Shown here: positions 22,396 through 32,410 of the stretch, piece by piece
How positions within the stretch are numbered: position 1 is the first letter of the stretch
Layout: each line of letters begins with the position of its first letter
Assembly: GCA_023213395.1 (NCBI GenBank)
Contig: CM041465.1
Location: 201,321,741 to 201,385,740 of the forward strand
Direction of reading: 5' to 3'
DNA: 64,000 nt
Origin: Cycas panzhihuaensis
Taxonomy: Eukaryota > Cycadophyta
Translations under genes and position numbers: made by a program
The notes under the pieces: model-generated
What the model was told of the DNA's origin: nothing
Database searches by the model: none
Seen by the model: only the letters and a program-made list of their open reading frames with translations

Positions 22396-25300
22396 TGTGT
22401 TTTAAAATAAAGTCTATTCAAGTGTTTTCTAAAGTATAATTTTAAAAATAATGTATCATATTAGATAAAAGGTTATTAGTCTCTAAGATTATCAGTCTCC
22501 TAGGAAGCCTTAAGTTATTATTCTATCTAGTGGTACAGGGACCTAATATACAGGTATGTGAGTATTAGGCTCTATATACCTTAGTACTTGGACTACTAAG
22601 AAGGTATAAGACCCTTCTAATCTATTGATCCACCTACATTAGACTTATACCTAGCGATATATCTAGCAATGATGGCTTTTCAAACTAAGGCACTCACCTC
22701 CTTGGGTCTAGCCTGGTCTCTAAACTCTAAAAGATATGATACTCCACCCTAGCCTACCACTTATTACACCTGATAGCCAATGACATTCCTCATCCAATAT
22801 GAGTAGGCCAAGGGCATATTTGGTGTGGCAACTTTATGGGTCCTAATCATTCTTCTTGTAAGGCTGGAAAAAGGGTGTTCTTTTAAAAAATTATCTCTTT
22901 AATATAAAAATAGATTTTAGATGTAGTCTTATTTAACAAATAAGGTTCCTTTTTAATAATAAATAAAAGTAACTTAAAAAATAAAATGAAATAAGCCTTT
23001 TTAAATGAAATAAATATAAGATAAAGTGAGCCTTATAAATGATACAAATGAGCTCTAAAATAATATGAGATAAAAAATAAATAAAAGAGCTTTTAGATGA
23101 GCTTTAAAATGTAATAAAATACAATCCATATAAGCTTTTGAAATGTAATAAAAGCTTTAAATAAACTTTGAAATATTCTTTAATAATGAGACAAATTAAC
23201 ATTTAAATGAGATAAAATGAGCTAAATATGAGCCTTAAAATAAAATTGAATAAGTTAGAAATAAAACAAAGTGAAATAAAAAGCTTAAAATAAAATAAAT
23301 TAAGAGTTAAGAAGCTCTTTATTTGTAAAATGATGTTTAAATATTGTCTTCTTCTTTAAGAGGTAAATCTTTATAATATTTTACAAAACAACTTTAAATC
23401 AATATGAAACTAGCTTAAGAACTTAGATCACTCTTTCCAACAGATCTAACCATTTGAAAAATAGACTCTTGAATCAAAAGATATAAAGAAAATAGTAAAT
23501 CTTGTTTATTATGATAAAAAAATAAAAAAAGTGAGGGGGATGGGGGCTAGGTCTTAAGCCCCTTTTACTGGAGCCCTTAGTCACCTGATTAGTGCATCTG
23601 ACTAGTTACTGGCATGTGAAGGGGGTTAGTGGACTCCAAAACTTATGAAATATAGCCAAAACCTTTAAAATCCAAAACTATTAAAAATGGTTTAATAAAA
23701 TTTAAAATCTGCCCCTTTATGAATAAAAATATGGTTATATGGGGGCCAATAAAACCACTAGATGGGGCTAAACTCTAAATTATATCAAATCAAGCTAAAT
23801 TTAATTAAACTATATGGAAAATAAATTTAAAAAATAAAAATTTCATGCATACAGAAACATAAAGACCTGCACAGATAAATAAGGGATCTGATTGATTAAA
23901 AACATGATCAAATACTTTGAATAACATCTGAGAATGATCCAAATACTCATAACCTATTCACACATTATATATAGAGAAGAAAATCTCAGAAAAAATTGAT
24001 TAAAATTAATTTTTTAACTTACAAAGGTTGCAGAGGGTTCACGGAGATGTGGAGGCCATATGACCAAAACAAGGACAAAAAATAATCAAAGTGAGTCTCA
24101 AAAAACTCATTTTACTCCTTAGTGAGTCTAATTTACTTTGGATTAGCTAAATTAAAAAACCGTTCCCTCTCAGCTAAGAAATCGTGTTTGAAAACTGCCT
24201 CACTTCTCTACCCAACTAAAACCCCACTTGCCTCATTGAAAAATAAAATTTCTAACTTATTTTGTTTCAATCTAGCTACCTATATAGGGATGCCCCTCCT
24301 TTGTTACCTCTCTAGATATTACTTTGGGTGTTTTTGCCTTACATCTGAGTCGTACAGACTCTGTGCAGCCATACAATCTCCTCTGCCTCTATGTGTCAAA
24401 ATAGTCATTTTTCAATCCTCTCTATGTGATTTTCCTCTCTCTGAATGATCTTTAGGAAGTGTGTGATTGATTTGATCAATCAAAGATTTGTTTTGGAGCC
24501 TTTTTCGATCGATTTAATCAATCGATTCCCTCTTTACGTGCTGCGTGACTCTGCACATTTTTCAAATCCATAAAAATTTAAATTTTTGATATATTTTCTA
24601 TATACTTTATAAAAGTTTAATCACTTTTGATATTTTTTTGGGTTTAACCCTATTTAATCCTCAGTTGTCAGTCTTATTAAGCCCCCACATGACTCCATCT
24701 ATTTATAAATAGGAGTAGATTTCAAATAATCATAAGCTACTTTTAATATTTTTGGATTTAAAAGGATCAAGTTATATTTTATATCATTTGGAGTCTATTA
24801 GCCCCCTTTGTTGACTACCGACAGATAACATATGGTGGACCAAATGACTAGGGGCTCCATTTCTGAAAGGGCTTAAGGCCCCTTTTCCAATTTTTTAGCT
24901 ATAAATAATGGGCTATATTATTTCTTTAATATCTCCCCAATTAAGAGTTCATTTTTTGAATGGTTTGAACTATTGGAAAGTTGACTTAGAGATCTATGTA
25001 CTAGAGTCATTTTTATTTTGATTTGAAGTGATTTTGTAGAGTTTTTAGGCTACTAAAGTTAGCCCTCTTATTTAGTCTTAATTTGAGCTTTTCATTCCAT
25101 TTTAAAAGTAATTTCTTAAAATTGTTAAAGCATATTAATGATATATTGGTATACTAATATGTTATAGCAGATTTTGCTTTAAAATTTAAGGCTTATAAGT
25201 GTTTCTTGGCTAAATTTGTGTAGGTTTTCTCTTTGAGAAGGAAGCAAATATTTTGGATATTTTTTACAAATAAAAGAATACTTCAATCCTCACCTATTTT

Positions 25301-25985
25301 AATTTACTTTATTTAAAGCTATCTATTTCAATTTCATTTCATTTAAAGCATATTTCATTTTATTTATTGCTATATTTTAAAGTTATTTTTCAATTGTTAT
25401 TAAAATGAATTCTTGCTTATAAATAAGACCATTTTTAAAATCAATTTTCACATTAATAAAATAATATCCCAAACAAACAACCCTATTTTCTAGCCTTGCA
25501 AGGGGAATGGTTAGGACCATTGAAGTTACCATCCCATACACATCTTTGGTAGACTCTAAGTTGTTGAGGAAACCATTGGCTATCAAGTGTATTTGGTGGC
25601 AGACTGAGATAGAGAACCTTATCCTTTTTAGAGTTCGAAGACCAAGCTAGACTCAGAGGGGGTGAATGCCTCGATTTTTAAAGCTTTCATTACTAGATCT
25701 ATTATTAGGCAAAAACTATACACAGGTGGACCAATAGGTTAAGGGGGTCTTGTACCTTCTTAACAACCTACGTATTGAGGTATATAGATCCTACTGTTCA
25801 TGTACCGGTATATTAGGTCCCTGATTTTCCACTTAGGGGTAGGTGTCACTAGATATAATCTCAACTAAAAGCTTCTTTTGGAGACCCAAAGACTTATAAC
25901 TTAGATTAGCAACCTTCTAGGTAGATAGGACACATTTTAACTATCCTTGGGGGGACATTTGAATAAACATATTTTTAAAAATATA
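22396..25985. other. inverted leaders forming the centre of a palindrome
   Basis: No coding sequence. From 22,396 to about 24,050 on the minus strand and from about 24,600 to 25,985 on the plus strand the two halves align as leader sequences. Shared blocks include 'gaccaagctagactcag', 'tatattaggtccctg', and 'agggggctaa...aagggctcca...gggcttaaggcccc'. The outer part just before each gag ATG also matches. The axis is near 24.2-24.4 kb. Minus-strand TATA-like 'cctatatagg' and a donor-like 'cctttGTAAGT' at about 24,035 suggest a spliced leader. Confidence 0.6.
24464..24526. repeat. two short inverted repeats near the palindrome axis
   Basis: TGATTGAT-TTG-ATCAATCA (24,464-24,482) and ATCGATT-TAATC-AATCGAT (24,508-24,526) are perfect dyads of 8 and 7 bp, 25 bp apart. 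Confidence 0.8.
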
Positions 25986-26640
25986 ATGGCAATAAACTTT
26001 GGCAATATAATTATCCTTAAGTTTGATGGTTTAAATTTTTTAAATTAGAGTAGGAGGATAAAACCCATCCTCATAGCTAAAGATTTATGGGAAATTGTTA
26101 AGACATGTTATGATGATGTTGGTAACAATGCTAGTGATGATGAGAAAGAAGCCTATAAGGAATATTAAATAATGAAGATTTAACACTTATATTTTGTGCC
26201 TTAGAAGACTATATTTTCCTAAGGGTTAGTGAAACATCCACATTTAAGGAAGCATGGGATACTTTATAATTAATCTATGAAGGTGCTACCTCATCCAAGC
26301 TTGAAACACTTAAAAGCGAGTTTGAGAACTTAAAAATACCACCTAGAGAAAGCATCAATGAATTTATAACCAAGGTCCAAGACATGGTAAACCAAATGAG
26401 ATCCCTTGGTGAAGTGTTGACTGAACAAGGGTAGTTGAAAGGATTCTAAGATATGTAAGAGAAGTTAAGAGATTTTAAATAGTTGCTACAAGAATTGAAG
26501 TGTTTAAAGATCTTAAAACTCTCAAAGTAGAATAACTAAATGAAATGTTACTAAATGTGGAAGAAAAGAAAAGTACTCAAGAGATATTAGAATATGCCTT
26601 CGCTACAAAGGCTAGGATTAAATCAAATAACCAAGGTAAA
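25986..26640 (+). pseudogene. copia gag remnant (plus copy of H)
   Basis: ATG at 25,986 reads MAINFGNIIILKFDGLNFLN, then LWEIVKTCYDDVGNNASDDE, KEAWDTL, IYEGATSSKLETLKSEFENL, ESINEFITKVQDMVNQMRSL. It is a copia gag (UBN2 type) that would assemble particles. At least six stops or frameshifts interrupt it. A Lys/Arg-rich tail with KNKKPRYQAPHQRYQG follows to about 26,760, but I see no clean CCHC zinc knuckle. Confidence 0.8.
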
Positions 26641-27129
26641 AGCTCTAGAACAAGGGAATAATCCTTAAGGGGGAAGAGAAAGAAACTAAAGGTAAGATAC
26701 CCATCAAGAACAAAAAACCTAGATATCAAGCCCCACATCAAAGATATCAAGGTTTAAGCCAAAGGTGCCTCAGTCAGAATGACTTCCACAATTAAAGGAG
26801 ATATTAAGAGTCTAATCAATGTTATCATAAACACAATTATTAACAAGGCTAAAGTAGCTATCAAAGACATAATCTACATTATTAAAATGACTCTTAAGGC
26901 TAAAATTAGGGCTTATATTTAGAAAGAGAAAGAATAACCTCTAAAAGTAAAGGAATCTCCATAAAAAAAAATCTTAGCCAACGAAGCTGAGAACCTATTT
27001 AATGTTCATACGACCATAGGATTGTACATACTATAAATTGGTGCTTTACTAAAAATGACTATCCGCCAAGAGGAAGTGCCAACACAACCATTGAAAATAG
27101 GAAAAATGATTAACTATTCTTGTTAAGCT

Positions 27130-27600
27130 TGTTACCAATGAAGAAGAGGATTATTGGTACATAGATTCTGGGTGCTCCACCCATATGATACACAAGGAAG
27201 AAATATTCAAATCTATTGACAAAACCCAGAAAGAGAGAATTATATTTAGTGATATTACATCTCATGAATCTAGTGGAAGAGGTAAAGTCTTCATTATTGT
27301 AGACTTAGAAGAGACTAAATATGTTAATGATGTTCTCCATGTTCCATCACTTAAGTAGTTATAGCTAAAGGCAAAATGACTAGTGATAGACTATTTAAAC
27401 TAGTCATTCCCCCATCTGACAACTATGCAGTGAAGACTTCTAGTAAATTTGATAGTAATATATGGTATAAAAGATTTGGCCATCTAAATTATGAGAGTTT
27501 GGCCCTAATGAAAAAAATAAACACGGTGGAAGGATTACCTCCAATCAAAACAGATAAAGAAATATGTGAGGGTTGTCTTCTTGGTAAATAACATAGAGAA
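27130..27600 (+). pseudogene. copia protease and GAG-pre-integrase remnant
   Basis: Protease signature YIDSGCSTHMI is visible near 27,160, with both D and G of the DSG-type motif intact. It is followed by VDLEETKYVNDVLHVPSL. The pre-integrase part (27,376-27,591) reads WYKRFGHLNYESLALMKKI and EICEGCLLGK, with the usual HxxxC-CxxC order. In a live element the protease cuts the polyprotein and the zinc domain helps integrase bind DNA ends. Stops at 27,357 and 27,592 break the frame. Confidence 0.8.
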
Positions 27601-28330
27601 AGCTTTCTAGATGGAAGCTATAGAGTTAAAGATCCACTTTAGTTAATATATGTAGACCTGTGTGGTCCTATGGATGTTCAATCTCTAGTTGGAGAAAAAT
27701 ACTTTATCATCTTCACTAATGATTTTATAAAGAAAGCGTAGGTATACTTCTTAAAATTTAAATTAGATGCATTTGAATGCTTTATGGACTTCAAAACCTT
27801 TGTGGAGAAGTAAAACAACTATAAAATACTTTTCCTAAGAGTAGATAATAGGGGAGAGTTTATTTCTAATGAGTTTAATGCCTACTATACCCACTGTAGC
27901 ATTAGAAGATAGCATACAAACCCTTACATTACACAACAAAATGGTGTAGTTGAACATAAGAATAACACCATAGTTGAAATGGCTAAGTGAATGTTTAAGG
28001 ATAAAAAAATAGGACATAAACTTTGGGAAGAAGTCATCTATACTATAGTATATCTCCTAAATAGGTGTACCACCAAAGCCCTTAGGTGGATGACACTAAA
28101 AGAAGCCTATACTGGAAACAGACCAAGCATACATCATTTAAAAATATTTGGATTCTTACATTTACTCATATTCTAGAGCAAAAGAGGATAAAACATGATG
28201 ATAAGAGCACTAAATGTATATTTATAGGATATAGTGATGTTTCCAAATCCTATAAGCTCTGTGATCCAAAAGAAAGAAAAGTCATTATAAGCAAAGATGT
28301 AGTATTCAAATAAGATGATTTCTATTGGCT
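27601..28330 (+). pseudogene. copia integrase remnant
   Basis: Reads LIYVDLCGPMDVQSL (first catalytic Asp), YFIIFTNDF (second Asp), FLRVDNRGEFISNEFNAYY, QQNGVVEHKNNTIVEM (the NGxxER-type block; R is changed) and LWEEVIYTIVYLLNRC. The pieces 27,991-28,176 and 28,086-28,313 carry LKEAYTGNRPSIHHLKIFG, then after a frameshift THILEQKRIKHDDKSTKC and IFIGYSDVSKSYKLCDPKE. That last block is the conserved GY.. segment ending the copia integrase. Several stops make it non-functional. Confidence 0.8.
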
Positions 28331-28579
28331 AGATATTAAGAAAGACAAAGGCAAAAATATTATGGTTGAACTTAATTCATCTCCTAAGACTACATATATG
28401 CCTTATTGATAGGAATCAAGATCAAATGATGTATCAAGACCAAGTGATGAGAGAACATCCACTTAATGTCAAAGGTTCCCAAAGTGGGTATAAAGGAACT
28501 ATGATCTAGCAAATATGCTAGACAACAATTTTGAACAGAGATCTACACACTTAAATAGAGTCAATTTTTCTCTAATGAG

Positions 28580-29640
28580 CTAAGTCATGGAATATTATGA
28601 GCCTCACACCTTTGAAGAGGTAAATACTCAAGATGAATGGAGAAATGCTATGAAAAATTATTATAACTCTATAGTCAAGAATAGCACCTGGGAGCTTGTT
28701 GATGTCCCTCATAACAAGATAGCCATAAGAATTAAATGAGACTATTAGACCAAGTTTAGATATGATGGGTCTATTGATAAACATAAGGTAAGACTTGTTG
28801 CTAAGGACTATGCACAAAGAGAAGGTATTGACTATAATGAAACCTTTACTCCTATTGCTATAATAGAGACTATTTGAATAATGCTAAGTCTAGTAGCAAA
28901 AAAAAGTTAGAATGTTTACTAAATAAATGTTAAAAGCAATTTTCTCAACGGCTATATTGAAGAAGAGATATGTGTTCAACAACAAAAAGGTTTTGAAGTG
29001 AGGGGGGAAGAGAACAAAGTGCACAAACTTAAAAAGGCATTTTATGAATTGAAACAGACACCTAGAGCATGGTATTCTAGAATAGATAAATACTTCAAAA
29101 ATCAAGGATTTAAGAGAAGCCAATTAGATCCAAACTTATATATCAAAATTGAGGAAGATATTATACTCATTGTGGGACTCTATGTTGATGATTTGGTCTA
29201 CATAAGAAATAACTCCTATCTATTACAAAAGTTTAAGGATGATATATTCAAGGAATTTGAAATGATAGACTTAGGGCTAATGCATTACTTCCTAGGATTG
29301 GAAGTATGGAAAGATGATAATGGCATCTTTGTTTTCCAAAGGAAATCTACCTCGGACTTACTCCAAAAGTTTAAGAATGATATATTCAAGGAATTTGAAA
29401 TGATAGACTTAGGGCTAATGCATTACTTCCTAGGATTGGAAGTATGGAAAGATGATAATGGCATCTTTGTTTTCCAAAGGAAATCTACCTCAGACTTACT
29501 CCAAAAGTTTAAGATGAATGACTACAAAGCTTTAGCCACACTAATAGAAGTTGGAATTAAATTATCCAAATTTGATGACTTAGCCCTTATTGATCCTACA
29601 TTGTATAGACAATTAATTGACCACTTAATTTATTTAGCAT
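28580..29640 (+). pseudogene. copia reverse transcriptase remnant with internal duplication
   Basis: The domain starts EYYEPHTFEEVNTQDEWRN and passes through KVRLVAKDYAQREGIDYNE, NFLNGYIEEEICVQQQKGF, KKAFYELKQTPRAWYSRID and the catalytic VGLYVDDLVYI at about 29,180. The open stretch 28,998-29,648 (216 codons) contains the palm and connection region. Residues after YVDDLV occur twice: DIFKEFEMIDLGLMHYFLG and VWKDDNGIFVFQRKSTSD appear in both copies, with a period of 46 codons. Stops upstream of 28,998 separate the fingers from the palm. The catalytic Asp pair is intact, but the duplication would very probably spoil the fold. Confidence 0.85.
29241..29516 (+). repeat. in-frame 138-bp tandem duplication in copia RT
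   Basis: Units 29,241-29,378 and 29,379-29,516 are almost identical (I see a cggac/cagac difference). CAAAAGTTTAAG occurs at 29,226, 29,364 and 29,502, exactly 138 bp apart, at both ends and at the junction. Confidence 0.92.
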
Positions 29641-30257
29641 CAACATGACTAGATATTATGCATACAGTTAGTGTTATATCAAGGTTTATGCAAGATCCCA
29701 AAATTTTGGAAAGTAGCTAAAAGAATTCTAAGGTATCTAAAAGGCACTACAAATTATGGGTTACGTTATAAACCTTCATCAAATTTTAGGTTAATCTAGT
29801 ATATAGATTCAGATTGGGTAGGTGATGTTGATGATAGAGAATCTATATCTAGATACACTTTTAGTTTGGATTTAGCCTCTATAGCATGGATTACTAATAA
29901 GTAAAATATTATCTTCTTGTCTACAACTGAATCAAAATATAAGGCAGCAGTGACAGATGCATGTGAAATGGTTTGGCTATATCGTTTACTTCATGATATT
30001 CAAATGAAATAGGATGGTCCTACTAAAATATGGTGTGACAATTAGAGTACTATTTAGATGACAAATAATATGGTATTCTATGGAAGGACTAAATACATTG
30101 AGACACATCGTCACTTCATATGAGAACTTGTTTAAGCAAGTGAACTAGAATTGGTTTATTATAGCACAAAAGATTAGACAACAGATATATTTATAAGAGC
30201 ATTTGGAAAAATTAAATTTCATAAATTTAGAGAACTTAGGGTTATATGAAATGACCA
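29641..30257 (+). pseudogene. copia RNase H remnant (plus copy of H)
   Basis: Reads DIMHTVSVISRFMQDPK, SDWVGDVDDRESISRYTF, STTESKYKAAVTDACEMVWL, LLHDIQMK, KIWCDN, TKYIETHRHFI and ATKD-like TDIFIRAFGKIKFHKFREL. This is the copia RNase H, which removes the RNA strand during reverse transcription. Asp in SDSDW, Glu in ESKYKA and Asp in WCDN, the expected catalytic set, are visible. Stops replace Gln/Trp codons in several places (WCDN-stop-STI-stop-M). It ends just before the PPT. Confidence 0.8.
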
Positions 30258-30270
30258 TTATGGGGGAGAA
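30258..30270 (+). other. polypurine tract of copia H
   Basis: TTATGGGGGAGAA lies two bases before the LTR start. Confidence 0.75.
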
Positions 30271-30272
30271 TA

Positions 30273-30558
30273 TTGATATTAATACTCATTTCATATTAAT
30301 TAAGTATACACACCACTTAAGAACACCGCAAAACTGCCATAGCCAAATTCAACTATTCAAATCAATAAGTACATACTTTTTCTTTTTTTTTGAATTAAAA
30401 ATATTAGTATGATGGTGGGATATATCCCAACATCACAACTATAAATAAGTGGTCTCCAACCCAGAGGTATTTTTGAATATTTCCAATATTTAGAATTTGT
30501 TGTTATGCTCACAATGGTAACCTTGTAATCATTCTGATCTATCCCCATGCTCTATCAA
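30273..30558 (+). repeat. 3' LTR of copia H
   Basis: It begins TTGATATTAATACTC and ends TATCAA, giving perfect TTGA/TCAA ends. It has a TATA box TATAAATA (30,440-30,447) and pairs with 16,890-17,179. Confidence 0.8.
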
Positions 30559-30564
30559 CCTCTA

Positions 30565-31963
30565 ATTTAAGTGGCTTAAGAGGAACCCTTTTCAATTTAT
30601 ATTAAATCATAAAAATTATATTGTACATAGAAGTTCCTATCAAACATGCATGTCATAACCCACCAAAAAACTCATATAATAAAGAAACCATTTTATAAAT
30701 AGAGTTAAAATCTAATTACTATCCCTTATTTATGGAGTAATCACTTCCAAATTTCTTGCCACTCCTTTTTAATAGGTAAGCATATTTATATTCCATTACA
30801 TGATTTAATAGATTTACATCAAGCATAATGTGATTTTCCTTCATGTTGGATTAATTTCCTATTAGAGAAGTATCCATTAAAAAAAAAAATTAATATTATA
30901 ATATTTAACATATATGAATTATATTATATAAAGGATTTATATATACCCCTTTTATAAAAGTTACATTACAAAAATGTGTACACTATTATGCTATTCTAAT
31001 TACTTAAGAAAGACACATGATAATTGTCAATGTTTTCCTTAATGACCTTAGTGTTAAATCTAAAATAAGTGAAAATTACTTCCTATAACTTCATCTCATA
31101 TTTGAATGTCCTTAGCAATATTGCTTTAGTTTTAATGTAATTAAGGATATCATTAACATTACTATCAACCATCTCCTTAGAGTTCTTGTATTTAAACTTA
31201 GTATCCATGATGATCCTTCAAGGTTAGTACTTACCTTTAAGATAATTACCCTTACCTCCTTGTCAAGAATCAAGATCTTACCTAAAAAATAAAATTTTCT
31301 ACACCATTTATTACTAATTCCATTAACAAATTTAATCTATTACACTACCCCTTTTATAGAAAAATCTAATATTCTTAGTCATTTAATGCTTATATTTCCT
31401 TTGATATCTTAATGTTTCCTCTTATTTTGGCTCCAATTCTTATGGATATAGACTTTGATAAATAGTGTGTCTTTTACACATCTTCCATTGGCCATTCTAT
31501 AAGCATCATTCTTACATCAAAACAACATTATAAAGCTAATTATATAAATCTATTATATTAGCAATTTTCTTATTAAGTTTAAACCTAAACATTCATCTAT
31601 TGATAAATAACACCTTGTTATTATCTATACTACTAAGAAACATTACTTGCATCCCCCTAATAACAACACTAAAGCCATTATTTCCTCCTAACTTTTAAAA
31701 TAACTTCTTACTAAACTATTTTTTTGTCCATATAAGTTGTTAGATCATTATTTTAAAATAGTTTAAATTTAAAATTTTCTTTTGTATTAAATCTAGAAAG
31801 ATAAAGGGTGTAACTAACTACCTTATAGACATCCCCTTATCATCCATTTCTTTTATATCTCTTATTGATTCCACCTTTGCTAATGATGCCATGAATGGTA
31901 CATTTATATTATTATATAAGGAACTTAAATCAATATTGCATTATGAATGGAGTTGGCTCTGAT
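30565..31963. other. AT-rich, pyrimidine-biased stretch; nothing recognised
   Basis: Its composition is like that of 13.3-14.7 kb. I looked for RT, transposase and LTR signals on both strands and found none that hold up. Confidence 0.4.
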
Positions 31964-32092
31964 TGTTAAAATATGTATTTTTTAATATATATGTTGTACA
32001 CATACACTTTCCACCATTCATATACATTAATATATATGAGATGTATATATATCCATGTTATCACATTATTGGATGATACAAATGTTGGAGTT
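31964..32092 (+). repeat. 5' LTR of element E, first part
   Basis: Left piece of the split LTR. It is matched by 55,050 onward ('aaaatatgta...tgtatatattgtacacat') and by the extra LTR at 56.5 kb ('attgga(t/c)...'). Confidence 0.6.
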
Positions 32093-32410
32093 AATAGTCA
32101 TCACTCCACTCCCACCTTCCAACTAGGGGAGCACACCTCATCATCTTCAATTTACACATGTGGATGCTTAACATGTGTAGGTAAGTGAAGGTGAGTTTAT
32201 GTTAATTTGAGTTAAGTTTATATTATTTTATTATAATTTAAATTTCAGGGATTGAGAAGTTTTACTCTTGCCCCAAAATTATAAATATTGAGGGGTGTGT
32301 AACTCTAGTGTCTTTAGACACTGCCCTTATTAGGAAATTTATAACTCTTTTCACTATAATATGGATTGAATACAAAATACTTTCATATTAAAATTATGAT
32401 GCTATGATAC
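32093..32410 (+). repeat. 5' LTR of D, first part
   Basis: Begins TGTTGGAGTTAATAGTCATC and parallels 51,662-51,985 almost base for base. It stops at GATAC, the TSD of element b. Confidence 0.85.

Larger units (their letters stand above)
17530..24200 (-). mobile_element. inverted copia copy nested in H
   Basis: A minus-strand copy of the same family as the plus gag-pol at 26-30 kb. From right to left come leader (to 22,396), gag, protease, integrase, RT, RNase H, PPT and 3' LTR. Nearly every block has a counterpart in the plus copy. The 3' LTR (17,530-17,843) is a diverged relative of the H LTRs. Its 5' LTR is not obvious; a TATA-like 'ccctatataggtag' on the minus strand near 24,285 may mark it. 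Confidence 0.65.
16884..30564 (+). mobile_element. copia element H, composite, with direct LTRs and 6-bp TSD
   Basis: Two plus-oriented LTRs (16,890-17,179 and 30,273-30,558) of 290 and 286 bp flank 13.1 kb. CCTCTA borders both outer ends (16,884-16,889 and 30,559-30,564). The left LTR is followed by a PBS and the right one is preceded by a PPT, as expected for one element. Inside lies first a minus-strand copy of a related element (17.5-24.2 kb), then the plus-strand gag-pol (25,986-30,250). The simplest reading is that a relative inserted backwards into the leader of H. The LTR pair is roughly 80% identical by eye, so the element is old. Confidence 0.7.
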
